A DNA stretch of 64,000 nt from Rhizobium sp. L43 (GTDB lineage Bacteria; Pseudomonadota; Alphaproteobacteria; Rhizobiales; Rhizobiaceae), in assembly GCF_002531725.1 (NCBI RefSeq), contig NZ_NWSQ01000031.1, positions 1 to 64,000 of the forward strand, in the 5' to 3' direction. The notes under the pieces were generated by a model, which saw only the letters and a list, made by a program, of their open reading frames with translations, did no database searches and was not told the origin of the DNA. Positions 26,214 to 35,210 of this stretch are shown here, one piece after another; the first letter of the stretch is position 1; the number at the start of each line of letters is the position of its first letter. The translations under genes and the position numbers were made by a program.

Positions 26214-27369
26214 GCTCTTCCGAACGGGTGTCCTTGTCGCGCTATCGACGAGCGCCGGATGGATCGGTTGGAGTGGTCATGTGCTTCTCTTGCCCGTCGC
26301 AGGGGCCTTTCCCATGCTTTGGTCGTTGGCACGCACGCGCCTGCAGGCAACGGCGATCTCTGCGGCCTACTTCCTCGCCGCATCGCGAGGATTGCCGCAG
26401 GGTGTGGCGAGCTTCTATTCATCGGATATCTGGCCCGGTCTCTTGCTATGGCTGGTCGCCTCCTCCGCTTTCGTGGCCGTTCATGCCGCGCTCTGGAACG
26501 GTCGCAAGGGATGGCAGAAGCCGCTTCGCTATCTGGCTGCTTGCGTCGTAATGGCGATCCCACCTTTCGGTATTTTGGGATGGGCGCATTCGATCACCGC
26601 CGCGGGCGTTCTATTTCCGGGCTGGGGATGGTGGGGTCTGGCAGTGATGGCAGCCGGCCTCGGCGTCATGACGACGGGATATCGGCCGGCTGCAGCCATG
26701 GCCATGACAGGCCTCTGGCTCTGGTCCGCCGCTGGGTGGACGACACCGATCCTACCGACGTCATGGACCGGTGTCGATCTTGAAATGGGAGTGTCACTCG
26801 GCCGCGAAGCGGGCCTCCAGCGGCAACAGGACCTGATTGATGTCGTTCGCGCCCGACCGCCCGGCACGACGATCGTGTTGCCGGAAAATGCTCTCGGTTT
26901 CTGGACGCCGACGGTTGCTCGCTTCTGGCAGAAAGGGCTCATCGGGACCGATATCACGGTCATCGCTGGAGCCGCACTCATCGATGGTCGCGGCTACGAC
27001 AACGTGCTCGTGACGATATCCGCTGAGAAGACGGAGATTCTCTACCGGGAGCGAATGCCGGTGCCCGGATCGATGTGGCAGCCGTGGAGAGCCTGGATTG
27101 GTGGTGGTGATGATTCTGGCGCGCGGGCACATTTCTTCGCCAATCCCGTCGTAGAGGTCGCCACCGCAAAAGTCGCGCCGCTGATCTGCTACGAACAACT
27201 CCTCGTCTGGCCGGTTTTGCAATCGGCATTCCACCGCCCCGACGTTATCATTGCTGTCGGAAACGGCTGGTGGACCGCGGGGACGTCGATCATCGAAATT
27301 CAACGGGCGAGCAGCGAGGCCTGGGCCCGCCTGTTTGATCTTCCTCTCGTTATCTCATTCAACATTTGA
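26203..27369 (+). CDS. traB: Conjugal transfer protein TraB
   Basis: A 388-aa membrane protein starting at MRRELFRTG inside the end of traF. Six or so hydrophobic helices (about 10-190) are followed by a nitrilase-fold domain with VLPENALG (catalytic Glu region) and ICYEQLLVW (catalytic Cys). This is the layout of apolipoprotein N-acyltransferase-like TraB of Ti plasmids. Its exact reaction is unknown; it increases transfer efficiency in Ti systems. GNGWWTAGTS near the end is family-typical. Confidence 0.9.
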   Translation: MRRELFRTGVLVALSTSAGWIGWSGHVLLLPVAGAFPMLWSLARTRLQATAISAAYFLAASRGLPQGVASFYSSDIWPGLLLWLVASSAFVAVHAALWNGRKGWQKPLRYLAACVVMAIPPFGILGWAHSITAAGVLFPGWGWWGLAVMAAGLGVMTTGYRPAAAMAMTGLWLWSAAGWTTPILPTSWTGVDLEMGVSLGREAGLQRQQDLIDVVRARPPGTTIVLPENALGFWTPTVARFWQKGLIGTDITVIAGAALIDGRGYDNVLVTISAEKTEILYRERMPVPGSMWQPWRAWIGGGDDSGARAHFFANPVVEVATAKVAPLICYEQLLVWPVLQSAFHRPDVIIAVGNGWWTAGTSIIEIQRASSEAWARLFDLPLVISFNI

Positions 27370-27383
27370 AACATGGAGCTCGC

Positions 27384-27992
27384 ATGCTGGATGCTGCGTT
27401 GATCAAGGAATGTGCCGATCCTTCGTTGAAGCCTGCAATCGTCGAGCAGTTCGTCCAGGCGGTCGGTTCGGACGATCCGCTTGCCATCACGGTGAAGTCC
27501 GGAGGCCGTCTGATCCTCGTTCCCAAACCGAAAACACCCGAGGAAGCGATCGAGATCGTCCGAGAGAACATTGCCGGCTCTATCGTGCGGGTTGGTCTCA
27601 CCCAGATCCCGGCGGGCATAGGAGTGAAGGATGCGTCGGAGCTGAAAGTAGATCTTGTCGAACCCTGCGCCAATCTGCGGACGGGTACGGCAATGTTTGC
27701 CAAGATCCTCCGCATCGTTGCGAAGTGGTACGGAAATCCGACGAGCGAGGAGGTATTCCCGCAGCTGTTCGAGGATGCGATCCATGCCTGGCGGACGGGC
27801 AAGTTCGAGGGTGAGAGCGTGTTCCAAGCTGAGGATCCGGGTGGCGCGGTCGCGCAGCGTTCGGAGGTGGAGGTTGAGAATGCTGACAAAGCCGAGGATG
27901 ATGCCCCCTCTGAAATGCCGGAGGAAACGCCGGTCAAACCCGACGACGCCGGCATCCGGATCGATCTGACGAGGATCGGGGGCCAGAAATAG
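27384..27992 (+). CDS. traH: Conjugal transfer protein TraH
   Basis: A 202-aa protein starting at MLDAALIKECAD behind GGAG. Core ALIKECADPSL, VEQFVQAVG and the mid-protein QIPAGIGV match Ti-type TraH; the last 50 residues are acidic and low-complexity. Fourth gene of the traAFBH operon, 14 bp after traB. Not essential in Ti systems; the biochemical role is unknown. Confidence 0.87.
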   Translation: MLDAALIKECADPSLKPAIVEQFVQAVGSDDPLAITVKSGGRLILVPKPKTPEEAIEIVRENIAGSIVRVGLTQIPAGIGVKDASELKVDLVEPCANLRTGTAMFAKILRIVAKWYGNPTSEEVFPQLFEDAIHAWRTGKFEGESVFQAEDPGGAVAQRSEVEVENADKAEDDAPSEMPEETPVKPDDAGIRIDLTRIGGQK

Positions 27993-28032
27993 TGGCCGCA
28001 CGGGGTCTCCGCCGTTCGAATGAGCGCTGTTC

Positions 28033-28410
28033 TCAGATTGCCGGGAGAGAATAGCGAGTGAGAACCGCCTCATCGCCCTCGATGCTGATCTCGATCACCT
28101 CGTTCAGGAGTACTTCGCCGCCGGCCACCTCCTCCAGGATGAGTGTGAACAGGTCGCGCTGCAAAGCCGGAACAACTTGAGGCACGATGATGATCAGTCC
28201 GGCATGGATTTCTTCATTACCGTAGAGTTTTCTGAAATCACGCGCGTTGTTGGTGACAAAGGTGTAGTCCTCCGCAACAATGCGGGGCATCAGATCCCAA
28301 TCCTTTTCGCCGCTCAATCCCAGCCAGTTCACATGGAAGCCATCGTGGCCGTTATCCTGAGCAACGGCCACGAGAGAGGTGTGCAGGCATTCATCAATCA
28401 GGAACTTCAC
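28033..28410 (-). CDS. DUF5615 PIN-like toxin candidate
   Basis: A 125-aa protein with the PIN-like fold of DUF5615: MKFLIDECL (first Asp), GLSGEKDWDLM, and the second acidic cluster VTNNARDF. Such proteins are predicted ribonucleases paired with DUF433 antitoxins. The DUF433 gene lies immediately upstream, ending 4 bp before this start. Together they form a type II toxin-antitoxin pair inserted downstream of traH, possibly stabilising the plasmid. Confidence 0.85.
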   Translation of the reverse strand: MKFLIDECLHTSLVAVAQDNGHDGFHVNWLGLSGEKDWDLMPRIVAEDYTFVTNNARDFRKLYGNEEIHAGLIIIVPQVVPALQRDLFTLILEEVAGGEVLLNEVIEISIEGDEAVLTRYSLPAI

Positions 28411-28414
28411 GATA

Positions 28415-29038
28415 TCAGCTGCCGGAAGTTTTGCTGGCGGCTTTCGGAAGTGAGAGACGCTTTGCCGATTTCACGGTTGCGCCAAGGTCCGAAAGCTTGC
28501 GAGGCCGGCCTCGTGCCGGGTGAGCGGCAGTCCAGATTTCCGCGAGTTCAACCATACGCGAGGTGAGCGAAGGATACCCCTCGACAATTTCCTCGGTGGT
28601 CGCACCCTGAGCCTTCATAACGGCGATCGTCCTGACTGGAACGCGGGTCTTGCTGAAAACCGGTTCGCCGCCAAGAACACCCTTTACGCTTTCGATAACC
28701 CTTTCTGCTTCCCGAAGTGCCTCCGCACGTGCCGCAAGCTGTTGGCGTGCGCGGGCAACATCCACGATCAGATAGTCGTCCGCTCGAACAGTGTCGGCAT
28801 CCGGATTCTGGTCAATCGTGTCGAAGAGCCGCTGGCGACGCTCGGCCGACAGAATCGAGCCAACCCCATACCAAAGCTTAAGCCGCAGCAGGTCATCGTC
28901 AGATAGTGCTCGCCCCTCATCTTCGGCAAGGCGTCGGGCGATGATCCGTTTGTCGATTGCGTTGTGCACCGATTTCACGGCGATCTCGCTGACGGCAGCT
29001 GCTTCCGCAGGCGTGTAGGCGCGTACCAACTGAGTCAT
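28415..29038 (-). CDS. DUF433 domain-containing antitoxin candidate
   Basis: A 207-aa protein. The start MTQLVRAYTPAEAAA follows AGGAGA by seven bases. The N-terminal half is a MerR-like helix-turn-helix (AEAAAVSEIAVKSVHNAI); residues about 130-180 form the DUF433 domain (GEPVFSKTRVPVRTIAVM, TTEEIVEGYPSLT). DUF433 proteins neutralise DUF5615 toxins and probably autoregulate through the HTH. An AT-rich TATTATATATT upstream (29055-29066, minus strand) is a possible -10 region. Confidence 0.87.
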   Translation of the reverse strand: MTQLVRAYTPAEAAAVSEIAVKSVHNAIDKRIIARRLAEDEGRALSDDDLLRLKLWYGVGSILSAERRQRLFDTIDQNPDADTVRADDYLIVDVARARQQLAARAEALREAERVIESVKGVLGGEPVFSKTRVPVRTIAVMKAQGATTEEIVEGYPSLTSRMVELAEIWTAAHPARGRPRKLSDLGATVKSAKRLSLPKAASKTSGS

Positions 29039-29157
29039 AATCATTCTCCTTGTGGAGAATATATAATAGCTTTGGTGTGGGAAGTGAAGTGGGCCTTCCA
29101 CGATCTGTGAAACAAGCAGACTGAGGGTATCCAACTCGCGGGGAAAAGCGTTTTCTT

Positions 29158-29376
29158 TCAAGTCTCTTTTTCGGGCGTGACCAGTTCGACGTGGCTCACA
29201 CCAAGCGCCTGGGCAATCTCATATATAGTGATGACAGAGGGGTTGCGCTTCCCTCGTTCAAGGCCACTGAGATATTGCTGGCTATAGCCGGAGCGCGCTT
29301 CCACATCCTCCTGTGTCAGGCCTTTTTCCCGACGGAGGCGGGCAAAATTCCGGCCGACCAGCTTGCGCATATCCAT
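29158..29376 (-). CDS. XRE-family helix-turn-helix regulator (72 aa)
   Basis: A single Cro/C1-type HTH domain: NFARLRREKGLTQEDVEARS, GYSQQYLSGLERGKRNPS, IYEIAQALGVSHVEL. I chose the ATG at 29376; a TTG at 29415 would add 13 residues but would overlap a perfect inverted repeat (29395-29427) that looks like its operator. It lies between the toxin-antitoxin pair and traM. It could control the TA genes, traM, or only itself. Confidence 0.88.
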   Translation of the reverse strand: MDMRKLVGRNFARLRREKGLTQEDVEARSGYSQQYLSGLERGKRNPSVITIYEIAQALGVSHVELVTPEKET

Positions 29377-29394
29377 GCGCGGAAGATCGACGTT

Positions 29395-29427
29395 TACATA
29401 CTTTAAGTTTATCAACTATAGTATGTA
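29395..29427. promoter_or_regulatory. Inverted repeat TACATACT-N17-AGTATGTA upstream of XRE gene
   Basis: Perfect 8-bp arms, 25 bp centre to centre, immediately ahead of the XRE ATG and in an AT-rich segment. Likely an autoregulatory operator. It also sits about 90 bp before traM on the other strand, so it may act on both. Confidence 0.55.
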
Positions 29428-29515
29428 ATTGAGATTTAAACCGATTTGCCTTCGCGGATACCTCATTCCAAAGAAGGTTTACACCGGCAGCATATAGGCG
29501 GTAATTGGACCGATA

Positions 29516-29836
29516 ATGTTCAAAGCAAGTGCAGACGGGCCTGTGTCTGATACCAAACTCATATTGCGCCCACTTATCGGATTGATGAGTGACCAGCCGC
29601 CCGAAGAGATAGAACGCCACGTCGTGCGCGAGATCGAAAAACATCGTCGTTTGCGCGATGGCGCCGTGATGCTCGAAGCGGAGGTCGATGCCGCAGCTGA
29701 CCCGGAGACGGCTCGCGAGGCAAGTCAGGCCTATATCACGGCGATGATCGCCGTCCACGCGCAGCAGACGGTCGTATCGACGCTTCTCGATATCTTGGGC
29801 TACATACCGGACATGCCGAAATCAAAGGGCCACTGA
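29516..29836 (+). CDS. traM: TraR antiactivator TraM
   Basis: A 106-aa helical protein. KLILRPLIGLMSDQPPEEIE near the start and the end SAxHAQQTVVSTLLDILGYIP (here IAVHAQQTVVSTLLDILGYI) match Ti-plasmid TraM. TraM binds TraR and blocks its DNA binding until signal accumulates. It runs toward traR, the two stops being one base apart, the arrangement expected for this quorum-sensing module. Confidence 0.88.
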   Translation: MFKASADGPVSDTKLILRPLIGLMSDQPPEEIERHVVREIEKHRRLRDGAVMLEAEVDAAADPETAREASQAYITAMIAVHAQQTVVSTLLDILGYIPDMPKSKGH

Positions 29837-29837
29837 G

Positions 29838-30539
29838 CTAGATCAGACCAAACTCCTTGGCCATAGCTGTTGCCTGCGGCAAGCTCGTCGCTCCCAACGC
29901 CGACTTCGCGTTACGGAGGAAGAACGCGACATTGGCGTATGTAGTGTTCTCGATGATAGCAATGGCCTTCATCGATTTGCCCTCTGCAGACCAGCGCAGG
30001 CAGGTCAGTTCGTCGGACTTCATGCGAATGGGAGTGTGATGGGTCGGCTTCGCTCCCAGACCTTCAAGCCTCGAGTGCAGTTGCGCGACCGCAGAAGCAG
30101 CAAGAACCGGGTTCAGCGTTTGCCCCAGGGCAAAGTCAGCTTCTTCAGAAGCCAGGGTGAGCATTGCCATCCGACCAAAGCCGGTCTTGATCGGAATCGT
30201 AATCCCGGAGCGGATCCCGAACTCCCCGGCTTCTCCGTAGAAGTTCCTGCGCTCCTTGCTCATCCTGAGCGATGCTTCGTTGGACCAGGCGAATGCCTCA
30301 AGCTGATCGCGTGCGCTCCGCACGACGGGATCGATCAGAGCGTAGGATTTCTCGAAGTACCGCTGCTGCCACTCGACTTCATAGTTTGAGATCGCCGTCT
30401 GCGTCTCCGCCTGAAGATTGAGATAGGCATAGGCGCCAAATCCCGCTTCACGGCTTAACTTTTCCAAGGTCGCTTTCACCGTGGCTTCGTCGTGCGCCAG
30501 GGCGACCTGTTCGGTCAAACGCTCAAACCATTGGTTCAA
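29838..30539 (-). CDS. traR: LuxR-family quorum-sensing activator TraR
   Basis: A 233-aa protein. I place the start at TTG 30539 because AAAGGAGG lies seven bases before it and the length then equals that of Ti TraR (about 234 aa). The autoinducer domain keeps the W-x3-Y...D pocket (EWQQRYF, LIDPVV) and a later FAW. The C-terminal HTH is LTCLRWSAEGKSMKAIAI...NVAFFLRNAKSALG. TraR with the TraI signal activates tra, trb and rep promoters. The usual Glu of the LTxRExE motif is not conserved. Confidence 0.9.
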   Translation of the reverse strand: MNQWFERLTEQVALAHDEATVKATLEKLSREAGFGAYAYLNLQAETQTAISNYEVEWQQRYFEKSYALIDPVVRSARDQLEAFAWSNEASLRMSKERRNFYGEAGEFGIRSGITIPIKTGFGRMAMLTLASEEADFALGQTLNPVLAASAVAQLHSRLEGLGAKPTHHTPIRMKSDELTCLRWSAEGKSMKAIAIIENTTYANVAFFLRNAKSALGATSLPQATAMAKEFGLI

Positions 30540-30640
30540 TTCATGGCCTCCTTTGAGTGAGGGTATGAACGCAACAAGGTTGCAGTCATAAGTGGCAGTA
30601 CCCTTTGTCGAGGGCGCGGTAGCTCCGAAACGGAGGCGAA

Positions 30641-30654
30641 GCACACAATTGTGC
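30641..30654. promoter_or_regulatory. Short palindromic element upstream of traR
   Basis: GCACACAATTGTGC contains the perfect 10-bp palindrome CACAATTGTG and lies about 100 bp before the TTG start of traR. It may be a control site for traR expression; it does not match the tra-box dyad. Confidence 0.3.
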
Positions 30655-30760
30655 CCGCCTAAAGGTGAGTATTAAGAGAAAGAAATTGCCCACGCAAGAT
30701 TGTATTATGTCATCGCGATTCAATTACATAGGTGATGACCAATTTGCGCCAAGGTCTGTT

Positions 30761-32059
30761 CTACTGCCGATATGAACTGGGGAAAATGATATCTTGATCG
30801 ACCAACACGTTGAATTTGTAGCCGGGCCGGATCTTGATGGTTGGCTGCACATTCAGATTTTTTGAGATCGTCTGTTCCGCCACACGGCCGAACGATTCGG
30901 CAAAATTCCGCCGCGCTGCATCTGACGCCGTATCCTGCGTGGCCAACGTCGAACTCTCCGGCATCGACATATCGATCCCCGTGCCGATGATGGCAACGAG
31001 CGCGGCAGAGCCGAACGTGCGCCAGAGATGGCGATCAACCTTATCCTTGAAGCCGCCATACCCCTCGGCATCCGTGCCGGACATGCCGCCGATCTGAAGC
31101 GTCGAGCCGTTGGGAAAGATTATGTCGGTCCAAACGACCAGCACGCGCTCCTGCCCGAACGACACCTTGGAATCGTAGCGACCGAACAGCTTCGCTCCCT
31201 GCGGGATGAGCAGCCGGTGGCCGGTAGCGCTGTCATAGACATTCTGGCTAACCTGTGCCGAAATCCTCCCTGGAAGATCAGAGTTCAAGCCGGTGATCAT
31301 CGTCGCCGGGATCACCGATCCCCGCTTCAACTCATAAGGCGACAGCTGCGGAACGACCTGGTTCGGCAGATAGCCAAGATCCTTGATGTCCTGGTTGAAA
31401 AAATCCTCCTTCGATGTCTGGCCATTTTGATCGACGTTCTGTCCGAGCAAACCGGACTTCATCGCGGCGCTGTAGAGATCGGATGCACTGTTCGTCGTGG
31501 CATTGAGCGGTTGACGCGCGTCGGCTCTGGTTTCGGAGGCGCTCTTCTGCACCTCAGACACATCCACTTTCAGTGGAGAATCGAGTGCTGTCGCCCGTGC
31601 CTGGAGGCTTGCCATCCGCTGACGCTGCGCTTCGCGGAGAAATTGTTCGTCCTGTTCCCGCTTTAGCCGGGCCTTCCACTCGGCTTCCGGTTCGAGTTGT
31701 GAGCGCCGTTCCGTCCGGACCTCATTCTGCCGCTCCACGACGGCCTCTCTCACCGGCTCGCGCTCTACAACGACGGGGGTCGGCTGAAACACTTCGCGTT
31801 GCTCCGGTTCGCCTATGATCCCGTCCGACACGCCTCGTTTCAGCTGATCGCCAAACGTTGTCGCCGGCGACGTCGAGGTGCTGTCGAGCTCGTTCCCACG
31901 GTTGGAGGAGAGACCACGCCACGACAGGCCGACGATGACGACGCCGAAGAACAGAACGATGATGACGATCGCGACGATGATCGGCAGGCGATTGAGGCGT
32001 CGCATACTCTGTTGATCATCAGCATTGCCCGTCGTTCCGAGCTGAAGTGATTGAACCAT
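30761..32059 (-). CDS. trbI: Conjugal transfer protein TrbI (VirB10 family)
   Basis: A 432-aa inner-to-outer-membrane scaffold. One membrane helix (about 25-47, LPIIVAIVIIVLFFGVVIVG), a long charged periplasmic stalk (about 55-160), then the VirB10 beta-barrel domain with SQNVYDSATGHRLLIPQGAK, GGMSGTDAEGYGG and the end GYKFNVLVDQDIIFP. Last gene of the leftward traI-trb operon. Confidence 0.95.
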   Translation of the reverse strand: MVQSLQLGTTGNADDQQSMRRLNRLPIIVAIVIIVLFFGVVIVGLSWRGLSSNRGNELDSTSTSPATTFGDQLKRGVSDGIIGEPEQREVFQPTPVVVEREPVREAVVERQNEVRTERRSQLEPEAEWKARLKREQDEQFLREAQRQRMASLQARATALDSPLKVDVSEVQKSASETRADARQPLNATTNSASDLYSAAMKSGLLGQNVDQNGQTSKEDFFNQDIKDLGYLPNQVVPQLSPYELKRGSVIPATMITGLNSDLPGRISAQVSQNVYDSATGHRLLIPQGAKLFGRYDSKVSFGQERVLVVWTDIIFPNGSTLQIGGMSGTDAEGYGGFKDKVDRHLWRTFGSAALVAIIGTGIDMSMPESSTLATQDTASDAARRNFAESFGRVAEQTISKNLNVQPTIKIRPGYKFNVLVDQDIIFPSSYRQ

Positions 32060-32073
32060 GTTCTCCCCTCCCC

Positions 32074-32511
32074 TCAGTTACGCTGCATGATCGAAAGCGG
32101 ACTGGCGGGCGTCGCGCCCACTGACGTTGCCGTGTAGGCCCGGCCGAGCGCGATAGCCGGCGTGCTAATCCGTGCAAGGACCTGCCCGTCGAAGCTGTCG
32201 ATCGACCACGCAACCTCGACCGGCTTCTGATCCTTGCCGATTTTTCCATCGGCGATGACCGTGTATCCCCATCCCTTCAGCGCAGCCTCAAGAGCAGCCG
32301 CATATTCAGAGGTGTCCTTGTCGATTTTGAGCGTTGTGGTACCGGCTGGCCCGGCCTGTTCGGCGAGGCGACTTGCCATGTCGCCGGCGATGGCGCTCGC
32401 GGTGGCGCCAGTGACGGCAATCGGCGTGGAACTCGTGGTCAGTGTTTCATCCGCAGTCTGGCAGCCGGAAAGGAAGGTGGTCATGATGATGGCAGCAAGG
32501 ATTTTTCTCAT
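32074..32511 (-). CDS. trbH: Lipoprotein TrbH
   Basis: A 145-aa protein with a type II signal peptide and lipobox LSGC (MRKILAAIIMTTFLSGCQTA), so lipidated at Cys17 and probably in the outer membrane. A small alpha/beta domain follows (LEAALKGWGYTVIADGKI). Position between trbG and trbI, and size, match Ti TrbH, a VirB7-like accessory protein. Three bp after the trbG stop. Confidence 0.88.
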   Translation of the reverse strand: MRKILAAIIMTTFLSGCQTADETLTTSSTPIAVTGATASAIAGDMASRLAEQAGPAGTTTLKIDKDTSEYAAALEAALKGWGYTVIADGKIGKDQKPVEVAWSIDSFDGQVLARISTPAIALGRAYTATSVGATPASPLSIMQRN

Positions 32512-32514
32512 CGG

Positions 32515-33327
32515 TCAACCTCCGCGCCGGATCGTGATTTTCTGCTGGCGCCAGCCGACTCCAGAGACGAGCACGGCCTTATCGACGGTGTAGTCGACGA
32601 TCATCATGTCGTTCTTCATGCGATAGTTGACGATACGGTTCTGGCCGCCGCTGACGACGAACAGCACCGGCGCGTCCTGTCCGGAGATGGACCGAGGAAA
32701 CTGGATGTAGGTTTTGGCGCCGTCGGAATAGACGCGCTTTGGCCGCCATGAGGCGCTACCGCTGATCGAGTAGGAAAAATTCAGCTTGTCGGGGGCGGTC
32801 CCCGGAATGCCTCCGGTCTCAAGCCGGGCATTGATGTCGGCCAGTTTGGTCGACACATCCTCCGGATATTCAAACCCGATGCGGGCCATGTACTGGCTGG
32901 GATGGGATTTGAGTTGGACATGATAGGTTCGCCGCGAGGTCGTGACGACCATCGATGTGACGAGGCCGGCCTCCGACGGCTTGACGATTAGGTGGATCGC
33001 CTGCCCGCCAGTTGCACCCGACGTCGCTGGCTCGACCTTCCAGCGGACCGTGTCCCCGACGAGCACATCACGGACGATCTCGCCGCCCTGCAGCTCGATA
33101 TCGCAGACCTGAAGTGGCGAGCACACCACGGAGGGCTGGGTCTCGCCAAACAGAAAGATGACTTTGCCGTCTGGCCCGGTCGTCACCAGACCCGGCGTCC
33201 CCCGCCATTTCCGCGAGATGTTGGTCCCCTTCACCTCGTTCGACGTCATGCTCTGCGCGACTGCGCAATCCGCAAGGACGAGTCCGGCCATGCAGCCGGC
33301 GGCCGCGATCAATCCTGTTCTGTACAT
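32515..33327 (-). CDS. trbG: Conjugal transfer protein TrbG (VirB9 family)
   Basis: A 270-aa secreted protein; the start MYRTGLIAAAGC is preceded by AGGGGA. Signal peptide to about residue 25 (LADCAVAQS). The C-terminal VirB9 domain has FSYSISGSASWRPKRVYSDG and YIQFPRSI, ending in IVNYRMKNDMMIVDYTVDKA. It forms the outer-membrane core with TrbI and TrbH. The start lies 17 bp before the end of trbF. Confidence 0.94.
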   Translation of the reverse strand: MYRTGLIAAAGCMAGLVLADCAVAQSMTSNEVKGTNISRKWRGTPGLVTTGPDGKVIFLFGETQPSVVCSPLQVCDIELQGGEIVRDVLVGDTVRWKVEPATSGATGGQAIHLIVKPSEAGLVTSMVVTTSRRTYHVQLKSHPSQYMARIGFEYPEDVSTKLADINARLETGGIPGTAPDKLNFSYSISGSASWRPKRVYSDGAKTYIQFPRSISGQDAPVLFVVSGGQNRIVNYRMKNDMMIVDYTVDKAVLVSGVGWRQQKITIRRGG

Positions 33328-33343
33328 GTGATTTCCCCTGCCC

Positions 33344-34006
33344 TTAAAGCTGTGCGGTCCAGTCGAAGTCCTGGACATAAAGACCGATCGGGTTGAGGCG
33401 GATAATCGCCTCGTCCTGCGGCGCGGTCAGCGCGACCGTCGCGATGCCGCGGAACCGCCTCGTGCCGGTCTCCTTGCCCTTACGGTCGCGCTCGTATTCG
33501 GTCCAGTCGATCTGATAGGTCTGGTTGGATAGCGCCACGATGTTGTTGACCTCGATGGCAACGGTCGACGTCTTCGCCTTTTCGAACGGCGAGTTGCCGC
33601 GAAACCAGGCGTTGATTTTCTGGGTCGAAGGATCGGACGTCCTGAGCAGCGCATAGGTCCGGTCGATGTATTGCTTCTGCACCACCGCGTCGGGCGTGAT
33701 GGACTTCAAGCTGGTGATGAAGTTGCCGAGTGTCGCGCGGACGACGCGGGCATCGGCATATTCGATCTGCTGGGGGAAGCCTGCCGTCACCGATGTGCCG
33801 AGCTTGTCGACCTCGACGATATAGGGCACCAGCTTGACCTGCGTGCTGAGATACATGGCGTAGGTGAAGCCGATCACGGCCATCGACAATCCGAGAATGC
33901 CGACGATCCGCCATGCGCGCGCGGCTTGGACATAGGATCCATATCGTTCCGTCCACTCCTGCCGCGCGGCAAGGTAAGGGCTATCGGGCGGCCGGTTTGC
34001 TGCCAT
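33344..34006 (-). CDS. trbF: Conjugal transfer protein TrbF (VirB8 family)
   Basis: A 220-aa bitopic inner-membrane protein. N-terminal cytoplasmic segment with WTERYGSYVQAARAWR, one membrane helix (about 33-55), then a periplasmic NTF2-like VirB8 domain ending in a beta-strand FRGIATVALTAP and PIGLYVQDFDWTAQL. It nucleates the secretion channel. Confidence 0.94.
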   Translation of the reverse strand: MAANRPPDSPYLAARQEWTERYGSYVQAARAWRIVGILGLSMAVIGFTYAMYLSTQVKLVPYIVEVDKLGTSVTAGFPQQIEYADARVVRATLGNFITSLKSITPDAVVQKQYIDRTYALLRTSDPSTQKINAWFRGNSPFEKAKTSTVAIEVNNIVALSNQTYQIDWTEYERDRKGKETGTRRFRGIATVALTAPQDEAIIRLNPIGLYVQDFDWTAQL

Positions 34007-34027
34007 CGCTTTTTGCCTTCCTGTTGA

Positions 34028-35206
34028 TTACTTGTCGTTTCGTTCCGGTGGCGTCTTCGGCCCGCTTTGTCCGGTTCGGCTCTGATCGAGCTTGGCGTTG
34101 GCGAGCCCCATGATCGAGCCGGCGTAAGCGCCGGGCGAACCGATCGCCTTTTCCTTGGCGGCTGAGCCAGCTGCTTTTCCGGCCGATCCGATCCCGGCTC
34201 CCATGCCGCGAAGTGCCGCGCCCGCAAAAGAGGATCCGGCCGCTCGTGCGGATTGTGCTGCCGCGGCTCCGGCTCCGAAGGCGCCGGCGGCTAGAGAGGC
34301 TGCTCCAAGTGCAAATGATGCGGCCTGCCCACCGTGACGGATGGTTTCCATTCCACCTGTGACCGATGCCCCTTGCACCACGCCTTGAATGATGTTCGGG
34401 ACATACATGGCGATAATGAAGACCACGACCGCGATCCCGGCGATCGCCAATGCGGTCTGAAACTGGTCCCCGACGTCGGGCCGGTTCGCCAGACCGATCA
34501 AGACCTCGGAGCCGATCCGCGAAATCATGACCAGAGCCATGAGCTTCATGCCGACCGAGAACGCATAGACGAGGTAGCGGATTGCGAAGTCTTTGGTGAA
34601 GGACGAACCTCCCAATCCGAGCATGATCATTCCCGCGAGCAGACCGAGATACATCTCGACCATCACAGATACAAAGATCGCAGCAACGAGCGAGAAAGCG
34701 ATCACCGTAACGACCATTGCAAACGCGGCCGAGATTGCGAGGGCGTTGTCCTCGAACAGCCCGAACTGCACCTTCTCTGACATCTTGGTCGCGACGGTCA
34801 GACCTGCATTGAACACATCGGCTGGCGAAGCCGTGCCTCCACCGGCGCCGATCTGAAACAGGCTATCGACGACCGCCTTCGCGAACGTCGGACCCTGCGC
34901 GAGAACGAATGCGAAGAAGCCCACGAACATGATGCGCCGGACGAGTTCAGCGAACCAGCTGTCAAGGGACGCGGCCTGAAGCGCCAGCCAGACGGCAGCA
35001 ATACCGATTTCGATCCCTGCGAGGATCCAGAACAAAGATCTCGCCGCATCCATGACGGTGGTCTCCCAACCCTTGGCTGCAGTTGTGATCTCGTTCTGGA
35101 GGGCTGTCAGGACCGACCCCTCCTGCGCTATCGCCGGCTGGAACGACACGACGATCAATGCGACGAGCACCGCAATGCCCCTGATTTTTTTGAGCTCAGA
35201 GGTCAT
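34028..35206 (-). CDS. trbL: Conjugal transfer protein TrbL (VirB6 family)
   Basis: A 392-aa polytopic inner-membrane protein. A signal peptide (MTSELKKIRGIAVLVALIVV...AIAQ) is followed by about six membrane helices, including SLFWILAGIEIGIAAVWLAL and MYLGLLAGMIMLGLGGSSF, and then a long Ala/Gly-rich tail (about 290-360). It forms part of the DNA channel in the inner membrane. Confidence 0.94.
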   Translation of the reverse strand: MTSELKKIRGIAVLVALIVVSFQPAIAQEGSVLTALQNEITTAAKGWETTVMDAARSLFWILAGIEIGIAAVWLALQAASLDSWFAELVRRIMFVGFFAFVLAQGPTFAKAVVDSLFQIGAGGGTASPADVFNAGLTVATKMSEKVQFGLFEDNALAISAAFAMVVTVIAFSLVAAIFVSVMVEMYLGLLAGMIMLGLGGSSFTKDFAIRYLVYAFSVGMKLMALVMISRIGSEVLIGLANRPDVGDQFQTALAIAGIAVVVFIIAMYVPNIIQGVVQGASVTGGMETIRHGGQAASFALGAASLAAGAFGAGAAAAQSARAAGSSFAGAALRGMGAGIGSAGKAAGSAAKEKAIGSPGAYAGSIMGLANAKLDQSRTGQSGPKTPPERNDK

Positions 35207-35210
35207 GCGA

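Noticed and set aside
30641..30654. GCACACAATTGTGC as a fourth tra box
   Set aside because: It is shorter and lacks the ACTARCA/TGYTAGT half-sites; kept only as a short palindrome.
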